Part shown: positions 1 to 6,378 of the stretch, one piece after another
Numbering within the stretch: the stretch's first letter is position 1
How the letters are laid out: the number at the start of each line of letters is the position of its first letter
Source of the DNA: an uncultured Bacilli bacterium
GTDB taxonomy: Bacteria; Bacillota_I; Bacilli_A; RF39; UBA660
Direction: 5' to 3'
DNA: 9,746 nt
Assembly (NCBI GenBank): GCA_944363865.1
Contig: CALVVN010000055.1
Span: 1 to 9,746 of the forward strand
Notes under the pieces: model-generated
Databases searched by the model: none
Told to the model about the DNA's origin: nothing
The model's input: the letters and a program-made list of their open reading frames with translations, nothing else
Translations under genes and position numbers: made by a program

Positions 1-1
1 T

Positions 2-397
2 AAAAGAGATTATAAAATACGTTTTAGAAACACTAAATATGCAGAAGATGTAAAAGTAAATGTTGGTAGACATGAAGTTGAGTTTGAAAAATACATAGAT
101 GATGCTGACTTTATAATTGAAGTAAAAGATGTTCCTACTATACAACAACTTACAATAAACTGTGCCGGAAAAGACATTGAAATTGACGCGGTAAGATTAA
201 TTAATGAAGAAATTGACTCAATAATATCTGATTTAAACATTGAAACAAAACTTAAAGAAAAAATTGCAGACATAATATATAGTGATATGAGCATTAGAAA
301 AAAACGTATTGAAATAAGAAAACTAAGAAAAGATGGATTAAAATCACTATTCGTAAAAATGTTTATAAAATTATTAGAATATATCGCCGAAATATAA
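2..397 (+). CDS. C-terminal part of an unidentified protein, possibly a GH31 alpha-glucosidase tail (5' end outside window)
   Basis: Frame 2 is open from the first base of the window to TAA at 395-397, giving 131 residues without a start, so the gene begins upstream of the window. The fragment starts KRDYKIRF. It has a beta-rich first part (runs such as VNVGRHEVEF, DFIIEVKDV and QLTINCAGKDIEIDAVRL) and then a charged helical tail that ends in KLLEYIAEI. From memory, this pattern resembles the C-terminal region of Firmicutes family 31 glycoside hydrolases (alpha-glucosidase/alpha-xylosidase). The catalytic barrel is not in the window, so the sequence here cannot prove that. The coding frame is well supported by length and composition; the function is tentative. 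Its stop codon lies only 7 nt before the -35 box of the next unit, and I see no terminator between them. Confidence 0.8.
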   Translation, partial: KRDYKIRFRNTKYAEDVKVNVGRHEVEFEKYIDDADFIIEVKDVPTIQQLTINCAGKDIEIDAVRLINEEIDSIISDLNIETKLKEKIADIIYSDMSIRKKRIEIRKLRKDGLKSLFVKMFIKLLEYIAEI

Positions 398-404
398 GAA
401 ATAC

Positions 405-433
405 TTGATAATTTAATTGTAAAATTATATAAT
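405..433 (+). promoter_or_regulatory. Sigma-A-type promoter of the T-box/leuS operon
   Basis: The -35 box is TTGATA (405-410, 5 of 6 consensus bases) and the -10 box is TATAAT (428-433, perfect), with an ideal 17-nt spacer. The transcript would start near 440, just ahead of the first stem of the T-box leader. Confidence 0.85.
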
Positions 434-439
434 ACACTT

Positions 440-640
440 AAGTTCTATTTGAAAGAGTAGTAGCATATCAAATCTTTAAAGAGAATTAGTGGTTGGTGAG
501 AACTAATAAAGATAAAATATGTGAACTTGCTTTTAAGGAAAATCGTAAGATAGGCGTTAACTAAATAAGTAGCATAAACTTTATGAATTAAGGTGGTACC
601 GCGGAATAAATCCGTCCTTAAATTATAAAGTTTTTATTTT
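440..640 (+). ncRNA. T-box leader RNA (leucine specific) upstream of leuS
   Basis: A cis-acting riboswitch that binds uncharged tRNA-Leu and turns on the operon when leucine charging is low. Stem I can be drawn: base pairs 449-455 with 530-536, 463-468 with 517-522, 472-478 with 507-513, and 485-490 with 502-507. It also shows an AG-rich bulge at 479-484 and a GGTTGGTGAGA apical loop at 491-501. The specifier loop has AGTA-type bases on its 5' side and GAACTTG (523-529) on its 3' side. CTT (526-528) followed by a purine fits the usual arrangement; the overlapping TTG (527-529) would also be leucine. The conserved T-box AAGGTGGTACCGCGGA spans 590-605: helix AAGG/CCTT (590-593 with 616-619), bulge TGGTACC (594-600) whose TGGT pairs with the tRNA acceptor end, and helix 601-605 with 611-615. 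Leucine specificity agrees with leuS downstream. Confidence 0.95.
576..640 (+). terminator. T-box expression platform: long hairpin with U-tract and possible SD-masking alternative
   Basis: AAACTTTAT and following bases (576-593) pair with 616-633, extending the antiterminator helix downward, and the helix ends in a T-rich tract (631-640) as in an intrinsic terminator. A competing hairpin joins TCCTTAAA (615-622) to TTTTAAAGGA (637-646) and would bury the AAGGAG ribosome binding site of the first gene. Which of the two acts as the off state cannot be settled from sequence alone. Confidence 0.55.
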
Positions 641-654
641 AAAGGAGTAACAAT

Positions 655-1017
655 ATGCAAATGATAATTAGATATTTAATGGTGTTCATACTAGCGTTTT
701 TATTAGTATTTATAATTTATTCAATAATGTTTAGTAGAAAAAAAATTAAAAATAAACAAAAAGAAATAACAGAAGTAAAATTGTTAGTTAAAAAATACAA
801 TTTAGACATACGAAAAATAAAATACAAGAACTTATTATTCACAATTTCTATTATAAATTCAACTATAATCGCCTTTTCATTTACTGCGGTATTTTACGTA
901 GAAAACTATTTTTTAAGTTTAGCAATAGGTTTTGTATTACTAATAATATTAACTTATTCACTATATGAAATTGTAGGAAGGCATTATCAAAAGAAGGGAA
1001 GTAAAAAAGATGTATAA
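655..1017 (+). CDS. Small three-helix membrane protein of unknown function, first gene of the leuS operon
   Basis: 120 residues. I do not recognise a named family. Three hydrophobic segments are visible at about 4-26, 59-81 and 84-106. A lysine-rich cytoplasmic-looking stretch (28-58) lies between the first two, and the tail (residues 109-120) is basic. There is no cleavable signal peptide or lipobox. The start ATG at 655 follows AAAGGAG (641-647) with 7 nt spacing. The gene sits directly behind the leucine T-box, and its last codons overlap the leuS start by 8 nt, so it is co-transcribed and probably translationally coupled with leuS; its synthesis should rise when tRNA-Leu is uncharged. That context suggests, but does not show, a link to leucine supply or membrane homeostasis. 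It is too short to be a typical amino-acid permease. Confidence 0.85.
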   Translation: MQMIIRYLMVFILAFLLVFIIYSIMFSRKKIKNKQKEITEVKLLVKKYNLDIRKIKYKNLLFTISIINSTIIAFSFTAVFYVENYFLSLAIGFVLLIILTYSLYEIVGRHYQKKGSKKDV

Positions 1018-3400
1018 TTTTAGAGAAATAGAAAAAAAATGGCAAAATTATTGGGAAGAAAACGAAACATTTAAGACAAACGTTTACGATTTTAGTAAAC
1101 CGAAGTTTTATGCTTTAGATATGTTTCCTTATCCATCAGGAGTTGGTTTACATGCGGGACATCCAGAGGGATATACGGCAACAGATATAGTAGCAAGGAT
1201 GAAAAGAATGCAGGGATTTAATGTTTTACACCCAATGGGGTGGGATGCGTTTGGTTTGCCTGCTGAACAATATGCAATCAATACTGGAAATCATCCAGAC
1301 GGATTTACACAAAGAAATATTAATACATTTAAACAACAACTAAAAAGTTTAGGCTTTTCTTACGATTGGAGTAAAGAAATATCAACAAGCGACCCACAAT
1401 ATTATAAATGGACTCAATGGATATTTAAAAAATTATATGAAGATGGATTAGCTAAATATATTGATATGCCAGTAAACTGGTGCGAGGAACTAGGAACAGT
1501 TTTATCAAACGATGAAGTTGTTGATGGAAAAAGCGAAAGAGGCGGATATCCAGTAATAAGAAAAAATATGAAACAATGGGTTATGGATATACCAAAGTAT
1601 GCTGATAAATTAATTAATGGCCTAGATGATATAGATTGGCCAAACTCAACAAAAGAAGCACAAAAAAATTGGATAGGCAAATCTACAGGTGCTATAGTAA
1701 CATTTAAAGTAGATGGTTTTGATGAAACATTTGATGTATTCACTACAAGATGTGACACATTATTTGGTGCGACTTATTGCGTACTTGCACCAGAACATCC
1801 ACTTGTTGAAAAAATAACGACAGATGATGAGAGGAAAAAAGTTGAGGAATATAAAAAAATCTGCATGAGTAAATCAGAACTTGAACGAACAGAATTAAAT
1901 AAAGAAAAAACTGGAGTATTTATTGGAAGTTACGCAATAAATCCAGTTAACAAAAAACGTATACCAATATGGATTAGCGATTACGTTTTAGTAACATATG
2001 GGACTGGTGCAATCATGGCAGTTCCCGCACACGATGATAGAGATTATGATTTTGCGAAAAAGTTTGGAATAGAAATCATTGAGGTTTTAGAAGGTGGAGA
2101 TATTGAAAAAGAACCATACACACAAGACGGAACACATATCAACTCTGACTTTTTAAACGGTTTAGACAAAAAAGAAGCAATAGAGAAAATGCTAGAATGG
2201 CTAGAAAAAAACAAATGTGGATACAAAAAAGTTAATTATAAACTTAGAGAATGGATATTTGCAAGACAACGTTACTGGGGAGAACCCATTCCAATAATTC
2301 ACATAGAAGATGGAACTATGCAAACACTTAAAGACGAAGAATTACCGCTTATCTTACCAAAATTAGAAGACTATAAAAGCAGAAATGGAAAAGCTCCATT
2401 AGAAAATGCTACCGAATGGAAAAACGTAATAATAAATGGTAAAAAAGGAACAAGAGAAACTTCTACAATGCCAGGATCTGCAGGAAGCTCATGGTACTTC
2501 TTAAGATACATAGATGCGCATAATGAAAAAGAGTTTGCAAATTACGAATTAATGAAACATTGGTTGCCTGTAGATTTATATGTAGGGGGACCAGAACACA
2601 CAACAGGGCATTTACTTTACTCTAGATTTTGGAACAATTATCTATATGATAAAGGTCTAGTTCCAGTAAAAGAACCATTTCAAAAATTAGTCCATCAAGG
2701 AATGATTTTAGGTGAAAATGGAATAAAAATGGGGAAAAGGTATCCAGAATACGTAGTAAATCCGAGCGATATAGTAGAAAGTCATGGAGCAGATGCTTTA
2801 AGATTATACGAAATGTTTATGGGACCGCTTGATGCTGATAAACCTTGGAGTAAAACTGGAATAGATGGCGCTAAAAAGTTTATTGATAGAATATATAGAT
2901 TATTTGAAGAAAACAAAATAACGGAGCAAGAAAACAAAGCATTAGAAAAAATCTATCACCAAACAGTTAAAAAAGTTACAAACGATTATGAAACATTAAA
3001 CTTTAATACAGCAATTTCACAAATGATGATATTTATAAATACGGTTTATAAGGAAAATGAATTACCATTAGAATATGCAAAAGGTTTTGTAAAACTTATA
3101 AGTCCTATATGTCCACATTTAGGAGAAGAACTATGGAGCATGTTAGGAAATACAAATACTATTGCATATGAAAACTGGCCAACGTATGATGAAGATAAAA
3201 CAAAAGAAGAAAAGAGAAAAATAGCAGTTCAAATAAACGGAAAAGTAAGAGCCACAATTGAAGTAGAAGAAAACGATACCAACGAAAAAATTAAAGCAAA
3301 AGCTTTAGAAGAAGAAAACGTAAAAAAATATATTGAAAACAAAACCATCGTTAAAGAAATCATAATTCCAAACAAAATAGTAAACTTAGTAATAAAATAA
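1010..3400 (+). CDS. leuS: Leucyl-tRNA synthetase
   Basis: Class I aminoacyl-tRNA synthetase that charges tRNA-Leu with leucine in the cytoplasm. Its 796 residues match the usual bacterial length of about 800. Visible signatures are: the HIGH-type motif HAGH at 48-51 inside YPSGVGLHAGH; the CP1 editing domain with threonine-rich TTRCDT (245-250) and HDDRD (341-345), so proofreading looks intact; ARQRYWGEPIP before the catalytic half resumes; GSAGSSWYFLRY; and a C-terminal domain from about 740 beginning VQINGKVR. The KMSKS loop reads KMGKR (573-577), keeping both lysines around a changed core. The start at 1010 overlaps the preceding gene by 8 nt and has the SD AAGAAGGGA (991-999). Expression should be controlled by the leucine T-box at 440-640. 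I see no clear terminator directly after the gene. Confidence 0.98.
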   Translation: MYNFREIEKKWQNYWEENETFKTNVYDFSKPKFYALDMFPYPSGVGLHAGHPEGYTATDIVARMKRMQGFNVLHPMGWDAFGLPAEQYAINTGNHPDGFTQRNINTFKQQLKSLGFSYDWSKEISTSDPQYYKWTQWIFKKLYEDGLAKYIDMPVNWCEELGTVLSNDEVVDGKSERGGYPVIRKNMKQWVMDIPKYADKLINGLDDIDWPNSTKEAQKNWIGKSTGAIVTFKVDGFDETFDVFTTRCDTLFGATYCVLAPEHPLVEKITTDDERKKVEEYKKICMSKSELERTELNKEKTGVFIGSYAINPVNKKRIPIWISDYVLVTYGTGAIMAVPAHDDRDYDFAKKFGIEIIEVLEGGDIEKEPYTQDGTHINSDFLNGLDKKEAIEKMLEWLEKNKCGYKKVNYKLREWIFARQRYWGEPIPIIHIEDGTMQTLKDEELPLILPKLEDYKSRNGKAPLENATEWKNVIINGKKGTRETSTMPGSAGSSWYFLRYIDAHNEKEFANYELMKHWLPVDLYVGGPEHTTGHLLYSRFWNNYLYDKGLVPVKEPFQKLVHQGMILGENGIKMGKRYPEYVVNPSDIVESHGADALRLYEMFMGPLDADKPWSKTGIDGAKKFIDRIYRLFEENKITEQENKALEKIYHQTVKKVTNDYETLNFNTAISQMMIFINTVYKENELPLEYAKGFVKLISPICPHLGEELWSMLGNTNTIAYENWPTYDEDKTKEEKRKIAVQINGKVRATIEVEENDTNEKIKAKALEEENVKKYIENKTIVKEIIIPNKIVNLVIK

Positions 3401-3420
3401 TACACCTAAGCTTATAAATA

Positions 3421-3444
3421 TGGTATTATATATTTGAGAGGAGG
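3421..3444 (+). promoter_or_regulatory. Probable extended -10 promoter and strong RBS before the 141-residue membrane protein
   Basis: TGGTATTAT (3421-3429) fits an extended -10 element (TGn followed by TATTAT). No good -35 box is visible at the expected distance (TACACC at 3401-3406). Transcription would begin near 3436, leaving a leader of about 15 nt that contains a perfect AGGAGG (3439-3444), 6 nt before ATG 3451. Confidence 0.45.
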
Positions 3445-3450
3445 ATATAT

Positions 3451-3876
3451 ATGAACACATACGGAGCATATGATTTTGGTTATAACGTAACAACATCTTC
3501 AAGTTCAGTTGGAACTTGGATGTTAGTAAGTGCAGTAGCAGCTTTAATAGGAGGCATTGTAGTATATTTAGTATTCCTAAACAAATCAAATGAAGGAAAA
3601 TATAAAGGCTTTGTAAATTGGCTATATGATTTTTTAAGCTTTAAATCTATGTTTGCAGAAGTACTATTAAAAGTTGTATATTTAATACTAGCGATATACA
3701 TAACACTATCATCATTCGCATTAATAGGTACTAATTTCATCGCATTCTTAGCATATTTAATAATTGGTAACTTAGTTCTAAGATTAATGTTTGAATTTTC
3801 TTTAGTAATTCTAGTAATCTGCAGAAACACTACAGAGATTAACAAAAAGCTAAAAAAAGAAAGTGCTAAAAAATAA
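3451..3876 (+). CDS. DUF4282-like small membrane protein
   Basis: 141 residues. The N-terminus is short, polar and serine-rich (1-20), followed by a hydrophobic helix (about 22-43), a loop holding FLSFKSMFAE (61-70), and two further helices (about 70-92 and 95-125). The second half, with a helix pair ending in RLMFEFSLVILVICRNTTEI (111-130), resembles the DUF4282 pattern, in which an R..xE motif ends the last helix and a polar amphipathic tail follows; this is recognition by eye. The function of that family is not known to me. The gene appears monocistronic, with its own promoter, a perfect AGGAGG and a terminator-like hairpin behind it. A membrane location is safe; a role is not assigned. 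Confidence 0.85.
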   Translation: MNTYGAYDFGYNVTTSSSSVGTWMLVSAVAALIGGIVVYLVFLNKSNEGKYKGFVNWLYDFLSFKSMFAEVLLKVVYLILAIYITLSSFALIGTNFIAFLAYLIIGNLVLRLMFEFSLVILVICRNTTEINKKLKKESAKK

Positions 3877-3886
3877 TTATTTAATT

Positions 3887-3927
3887 AATAAAAGTAAACA
3901 TAAAACTATAGATTGTTTACTTTTATT
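3887..3927 (+). terminator. AT-only intrinsic terminator-like hairpin
   Basis: A perfect 14-bp inverted repeat, AATAAAAGTAAACA (3887-3900) and its complement (3914-3927), with a 13-nt loop. The right arm ends in TTTTATT. It starts 11 nt after the stop codon of the membrane protein gene. The stem has only a few G/C pairs, and no T-run follows the arm, so strength is uncertain; because the arm is A-rich on one side and T-rich on the other it could act in both directions. Confidence 0.65.
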
Positions 3928-3950
3928 ATGCATTACAACAAATAATAACC

Positions 3951-3979
3951 TTTTCTTTTAATTAACATTACTATATAAT
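3951..3979 (+). promoter_or_regulatory. Promoter placed for a leaderless transcript of the lipoprotein gene
   Basis: A perfect -10 TATAAT at 3974-3979 ends 6 nt before the ATG at 3986, which is where transcription would start. The -35 candidate TTTTCT (3951-3956) is weak (3 of 6) but lies at a 17-nt spacing. Confidence 0.6.
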
Positions 3980-3985
3980 AAAAAT

Positions 3986-4435
3986 ATGAAAAAAATAATA
4001 ATGATAATTGCAATTTTAATAATAGTTGGATGTGACAATAACAAAGTTACAAATGAATACAAAATATATGAAAAATACATTGATGAATTAGAAAATACAA
4101 CCAATTTTATAGAGCAAAATAATTATGATTTAGAAATAGAAATCGAACAGATAAATGAAAAAGAGTCGATGTATGTGCTGACGCTTGACAATGTAAAAAC
4201 CGATATGTATGAAATAGAAGTGATCGTTATACACAATAAAAATACAGAAGATATTTATCCTTCATCAGGAATATTTGAAGAGAAAATAGATATATCAAAA
4301 AACGATGAAGAAGTAAAAGGAATTCAATTAATCGGTTTTATAGAAAATACAGAAAACATAGAGTTTAAAACATTGATTAAATACAAGGATTCCAATGGAG
4401 AATCAAAAAAAGATTATTATATAAAACAATTTTAG
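3986..4435 (+). CDS. Small predicted lipoprotein of unknown function
   Basis: 149 residues. The N-terminus MKK is followed by a hydrophobic stretch and a lipobox, IIVGC, with the lipidated cysteine at residue 16; after cleavage the protein would be anchored on the outer face of the cell membrane. The mature part is acidic and rich in E, N, I and Y, and looks beta-rich (for example MYVLTLDNV, YEIEVIVIH, GIQLIGFI), compatible with a single beta-sandwich domain. I recognise no named family. There is no SD sequence before ATG 3986, the only reasonable start, and the -10 box lies 6 nt upstream, so the mRNA is probably leaderless. The next gene, cse60, begins 47 nt after the stop codon. Confidence 0.85.
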   Translation: MKKIIMIIAILIIVGCDNNKVTNEYKIYEKYIDELENTTNFIEQNNYDLEIEIEQINEKESMYVLTLDNVKTDMYEIEVIVIHNKNTEDIYPSSGIFEEKIDISKNDEEVKGIQLIGFIENTENIEFKTLIKYKDSNGESKKDYYIKQF

Positions 4436-4455
4436 ACAAAAAAACCACATACAAA
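4427..4455 (+). promoter_or_regulatory. Possible sigma-E-type sporulation promoter of cse60
   Basis: CATACAAA (4448-4455) matches the Bacillus sigma-E -10 consensus CATACANT except at the last base. CAATTTT (4427-4433) matches the -35 element (K M A T A T T) at 5 of 7 places, with a 14-nt spacer. Transcription would start near 4460, ahead of the cse60 SD at 4472-4477. In this AT-rich setting chance resemblance is possible, but B. subtilis cse60 is known for sigma-E control. Confidence 0.35.
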
Positions 4456-4479
4456 GTGATAAATTAAATGTAGGTGGTT
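4443..4479 (+). promoter_or_regulatory. Hairpin covering the cse60 ribosome binding site
   Basis: AACCAC (4443-4448) plus TACA (4450-4453) pair with TGTA (4469-4472) plus GTGGTT (4474-4479), giving 10 bp around one A/G mismatch and a 15-nt loop. The right arm contains the whole SD AGGTGG (4472-4477). A transcript coming from the lipoprotein promoter would carry the full hairpin; one starting near 4460 would lack the left arm. On the opposite strand the stem is followed by seven T, as in a terminator, but no minus-strand gene leads into it. Confidence 0.5.
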
Positions 4480-4482
4480 AAA

Positions 4483-4662
4483 ATGTACAAAGTAAAAATA
4501 ATTGATGAAAATCATGAAAAAGATTTAGAAACAAGCTTAAATAATTTTTTAAGTACATTAAATAGTGATATAATAGATATAAAGTTTCAAGTATCAGTAG
4601 CTATGTTTAGCGATGAACAAATCTATTGTTTCACAGCTATGGTAGTGTATGATGAAGATTAA
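4483..4662 (+). CDS. cse60: Sporulation protein Cse60 family
   Basis: 59 residues when started at ATG 4483, which has the SD AGGTGG (4472-4477) at 5 nt spacing; an in-frame GTG at 4474 lies inside that SD and is unlikely to be the start. The protein begins MYKVKIIDENHEKDLE, continues with a segment ending DIIDIKFQVSVAMFSDEQIY and closes with CFTAMVVY. That combination (HEKDLE, IDIKF, QIYCF.AM..Y) is characteristic of the small Cse60 family, which in Bacillus subtilis is made under sigma-E in the mother cell. Its biochemical role is unknown. It lies 13 nt before the flippase gene and is surely co-transcribed with it. Family membership is by pattern recognition, and the length matches Bacillus Cse60 (about 60 residues). 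Confidence 0.85.
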   Translation: MYKVKIIDENHEKDLETSLNNFLSTLNSDIIDIKFQVSVAMFSDEQIYCFTAMVVYDED

Positions 4663-4675
4663 GGAGTTATGCAGT

Positions 4676-6310
4676 ATGAAAAAAAATTCATTTGTAGAAG
4701 GCACGTTTATAGCAACATTTGCAATAATACTAATTAAAGTACTAGGAGCTTTATACGTCATTCCTTTTTACAATATAATTGGAGAAGATGGTGGAGCATT
4801 ATATTCCTATGCTTACAATGTTTACAATTTATTTTTAAATATATCTACTGCAGGCTTACCTGTAGCAATAAGTAAAATTATAAGCGAATATAATGCACTT
4901 GAGATGTACGAAACTAAAGAAAGAGCATATAAAATATGCAGAAACGTAATGACAGTAATCGCATCTATTGCATTTTTCCTAGTATTTGTTTTTGCAGAAG
5001 AATTTGCTGTTTTAATTATAGGAGATATTGAAGGCGGAAATACAATAAAAGATATCGGTTTTTGCATCAGAAGTGTATCGTTTTGTTTATTAGTTATTCC
5101 ATTTTTATCAGCAACAAAAGGTTACTTACAAGGGCATAAGTTTATCGCGCCTTCTTCAACTAGCCAAGTAATAGAACAAATTGTTAGAATCGCAATAATA
5201 TTAATGGGTTCATATATTACTATAAATGTATTAAATAAAAGTGTAAGTACAGGAGTGGCAATCGCAATTTCAGGTGCCTTTTTCGGTGGACTTGCAGCAT
5301 ATATATATTTAAAAATAAAAATAAAGAAAAACTCAAAGTTATTTACAAAAGTTAGAAAAAAAGATGAGCCAAAAGTTGAAGACAAAGAGATAATTAAAAA
5401 AATAATATTCTATGCTATTCCACTAATTATTGTTAGTGTAGCGACAGATATATATAGTTTGACTGATATGTCACTAATAATAAGAGGCTTATATTTTCTT
5501 GGATATACAGCAGAAGAAAGTGAAATTATTTCAAGCATTATTGCAACATGGGGAACGAAAATCTGCATGATAATAAATTCTGTTTCAATCGGACTAGGAG
5601 TAAGTTTAATCCCTCATATAGTTAGTTATTATGTGAAAGGAAACGTAAAAGAATTAAACAAAAAATTTATACAGGCAATAGGGATAATAATAGTAACAGC
5701 ACTACCAATGGCAGTGGGATTATCAATTTTATCAGAACCTGTATACACATTATTTTATGGGTATAGCGATTATGGGGGAGCAATATTAAAAGTGTTAGTT
5801 TACGCCGCATTTGCGGCAAGTTTACATATGACTATCAATATGACTTTACAAAGTTTGAATAAGTTTAAAATAGTTTACTTAAATACAATACTAGGATTTG
5901 TAACTAACGCAGTACTAGATATTCCATTAATGATATTATTCCACAATATTGGGATTCCAGCTTATTACGGCGCAATCGCAGCAACACTACTAGGTTATTC
6001 TTTATCGTTTTTTCTAGCACTTTCTTGTTTGAAACGCGAATTAACTTTCACATATAAACCAATTATTAGTATAATAAAAAAAGAAATAATAGCATTAATA
6101 GCAATGTTGCTAGTACTACTACTATTAAATCAAATCATGCCAATAAATAGCAACGGAACACTTAACATTTTATTGACATGTGCGGTTTATGCCTTTACAG
6201 GTGCGATTACATACATAGTAGTAGCTTACAAAACGAAACTATTATACGATGTGTTTGGAGAAACATATGTTAATAACATTAAAAATAAAATATTTAAAAA
6301 ACGTGATTAA
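4676..6310 (+). CDS. Polytopic flippase of the MurJ/SpoVB family (YtgP-like)
   Basis: 544 residues, the same length as B. subtilis YtgP as I recall it. The start chosen is ATG 4676, 9 nt after AAGGAG (4661-4666); ATG codons at 4649 and 4652 are in frame but lie inside cse60 without an SD. The protein is almost wholly membrane embedded, with about 14 hydrophobic helices and one charged loop near residues 217-245. The N-terminal part, including IIGEDGGALYSYAYNVYNLF and STAGLPVAISK, is typical of the SpoVB/polysaccharide-export branch of the MOP/MATE superfamily. Members move lipid-linked cell-wall precursors (lipid II) across the membrane; SpoVB paralogues serve spore cortex synthesis. The sequence does not separate a vegetative MurJ role from a sporulation role, although its place behind cse60 favours some link to sporulation. 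A strong terminator overlaps the stop codon. Confidence 0.92.
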   Translation: MKKNSFVEGTFIATFAIILIKVLGALYVIPFYNIIGEDGGALYSYAYNVYNLFLNISTAGLPVAISKIISEYNALEMYETKERAYKICRNVMTVIASIAFFLVFVFAEEFAVLIIGDIEGGNTIKDIGFCIRSVSFCLLVIPFLSATKGYLQGHKFIAPSSTSQVIEQIVRIAIILMGSYITINVLNKSVSTGVAIAISGAFFGGLAAYIYLKIKIKKNSKLFTKVRKKDEPKVEDKEIIKKIIFYAIPLIIVSVATDIYSLTDMSLIIRGLYFLGYTAEESEIISSIIATWGTKICMIINSVSIGLGVSLIPHIVSYYVKGNVKELNKKFIQAIGIIIVTALPMAVGLSILSEPVYTLFYGYSDYGGAILKVLVYAAFAASLHMTINMTLQSLNKFKIVYLNTILGFVTNAVLDIPLMILFHNIGIPAYYGAIAATLLGYSLSFFLALSCLKRELTFTYKPIISIIKKEIIALIAMLLVLLLLNQIMPINSNGTLNILLTCAVYAFTGAITYIVVAYKTKLLYDVFGETYVNNIKNKIFKKRD

Positions 6311-6321
6311 CGCGTTTTTTT
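6295..6321 (+). terminator. Strong intrinsic terminator overlapping the flippase stop codon
   Basis: AAAAAACGTG (6296-6305) pairs with CGCGTTTTTT (6311-6320), including one G-U, around a 5-nt loop ATTAA, and the right arm runs into seven T (6315-6321). The TAA stop (6308-6310) lies in the loop, so the gene and its terminator share bases. Confidence 0.88.
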
Positions 6322-6322
6322 C

Positions 6323-6351
6323 TTGAACTAGTATATATAATATTGTATTAT
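6323..6351 (+). promoter_or_regulatory. Promoter of the ABC exporter operon
   Basis: -35 TTGAAC (6323-6328, 4 of 6) and -10 TATTAT (6346-6351, 5 of 6) with a 17-nt spacer, directly behind the terminator. TATAAT at 6336-6341 is a better hexamer but is only 7 nt from this -35 box. Start of transcription is expected near 6358. Confidence 0.75.
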
Positions 6352-6378
6352 TTAATTATAAACAAAAGAGGTGAAAAA

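Noticed and set aside
10..294. Minus-strand open frame at the left edge
   Set aside because: It is a shadow of the + strand partial gene ending at 397; its serine- and isoleucine-rich composition is typical of antisense reading of AT-rich genes.
3401..3435. Intrinsic terminator after leuS
   Set aside because: TAAGCTTA and AAATAT/ATATTT are only short AT palindromes without a T-run; the region is better read as the next promoter.
4434..4479. Intrinsic terminator on the minus strand
   Set aside because: The stem followed by seven T on that strand looks like one, but no minus-strand gene leads into it; masking of the cse60 SD is a better use of the same bases.
4649..4675. Earlier start codons (4649, 4652) for the flippase
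   Set aside because: They lie within the last codons of cse60 without an SD; ATG 4676 has AAGGAG at 9 nt and gives the family's usual N-terminus.
6343..6378. TTG start upstream of the ABC ATPase
   Set aside because: It overlaps the -10 box of the promoter and lacks an SD; ATG 6379 has both a good SD and the normal ABC N-terminus.
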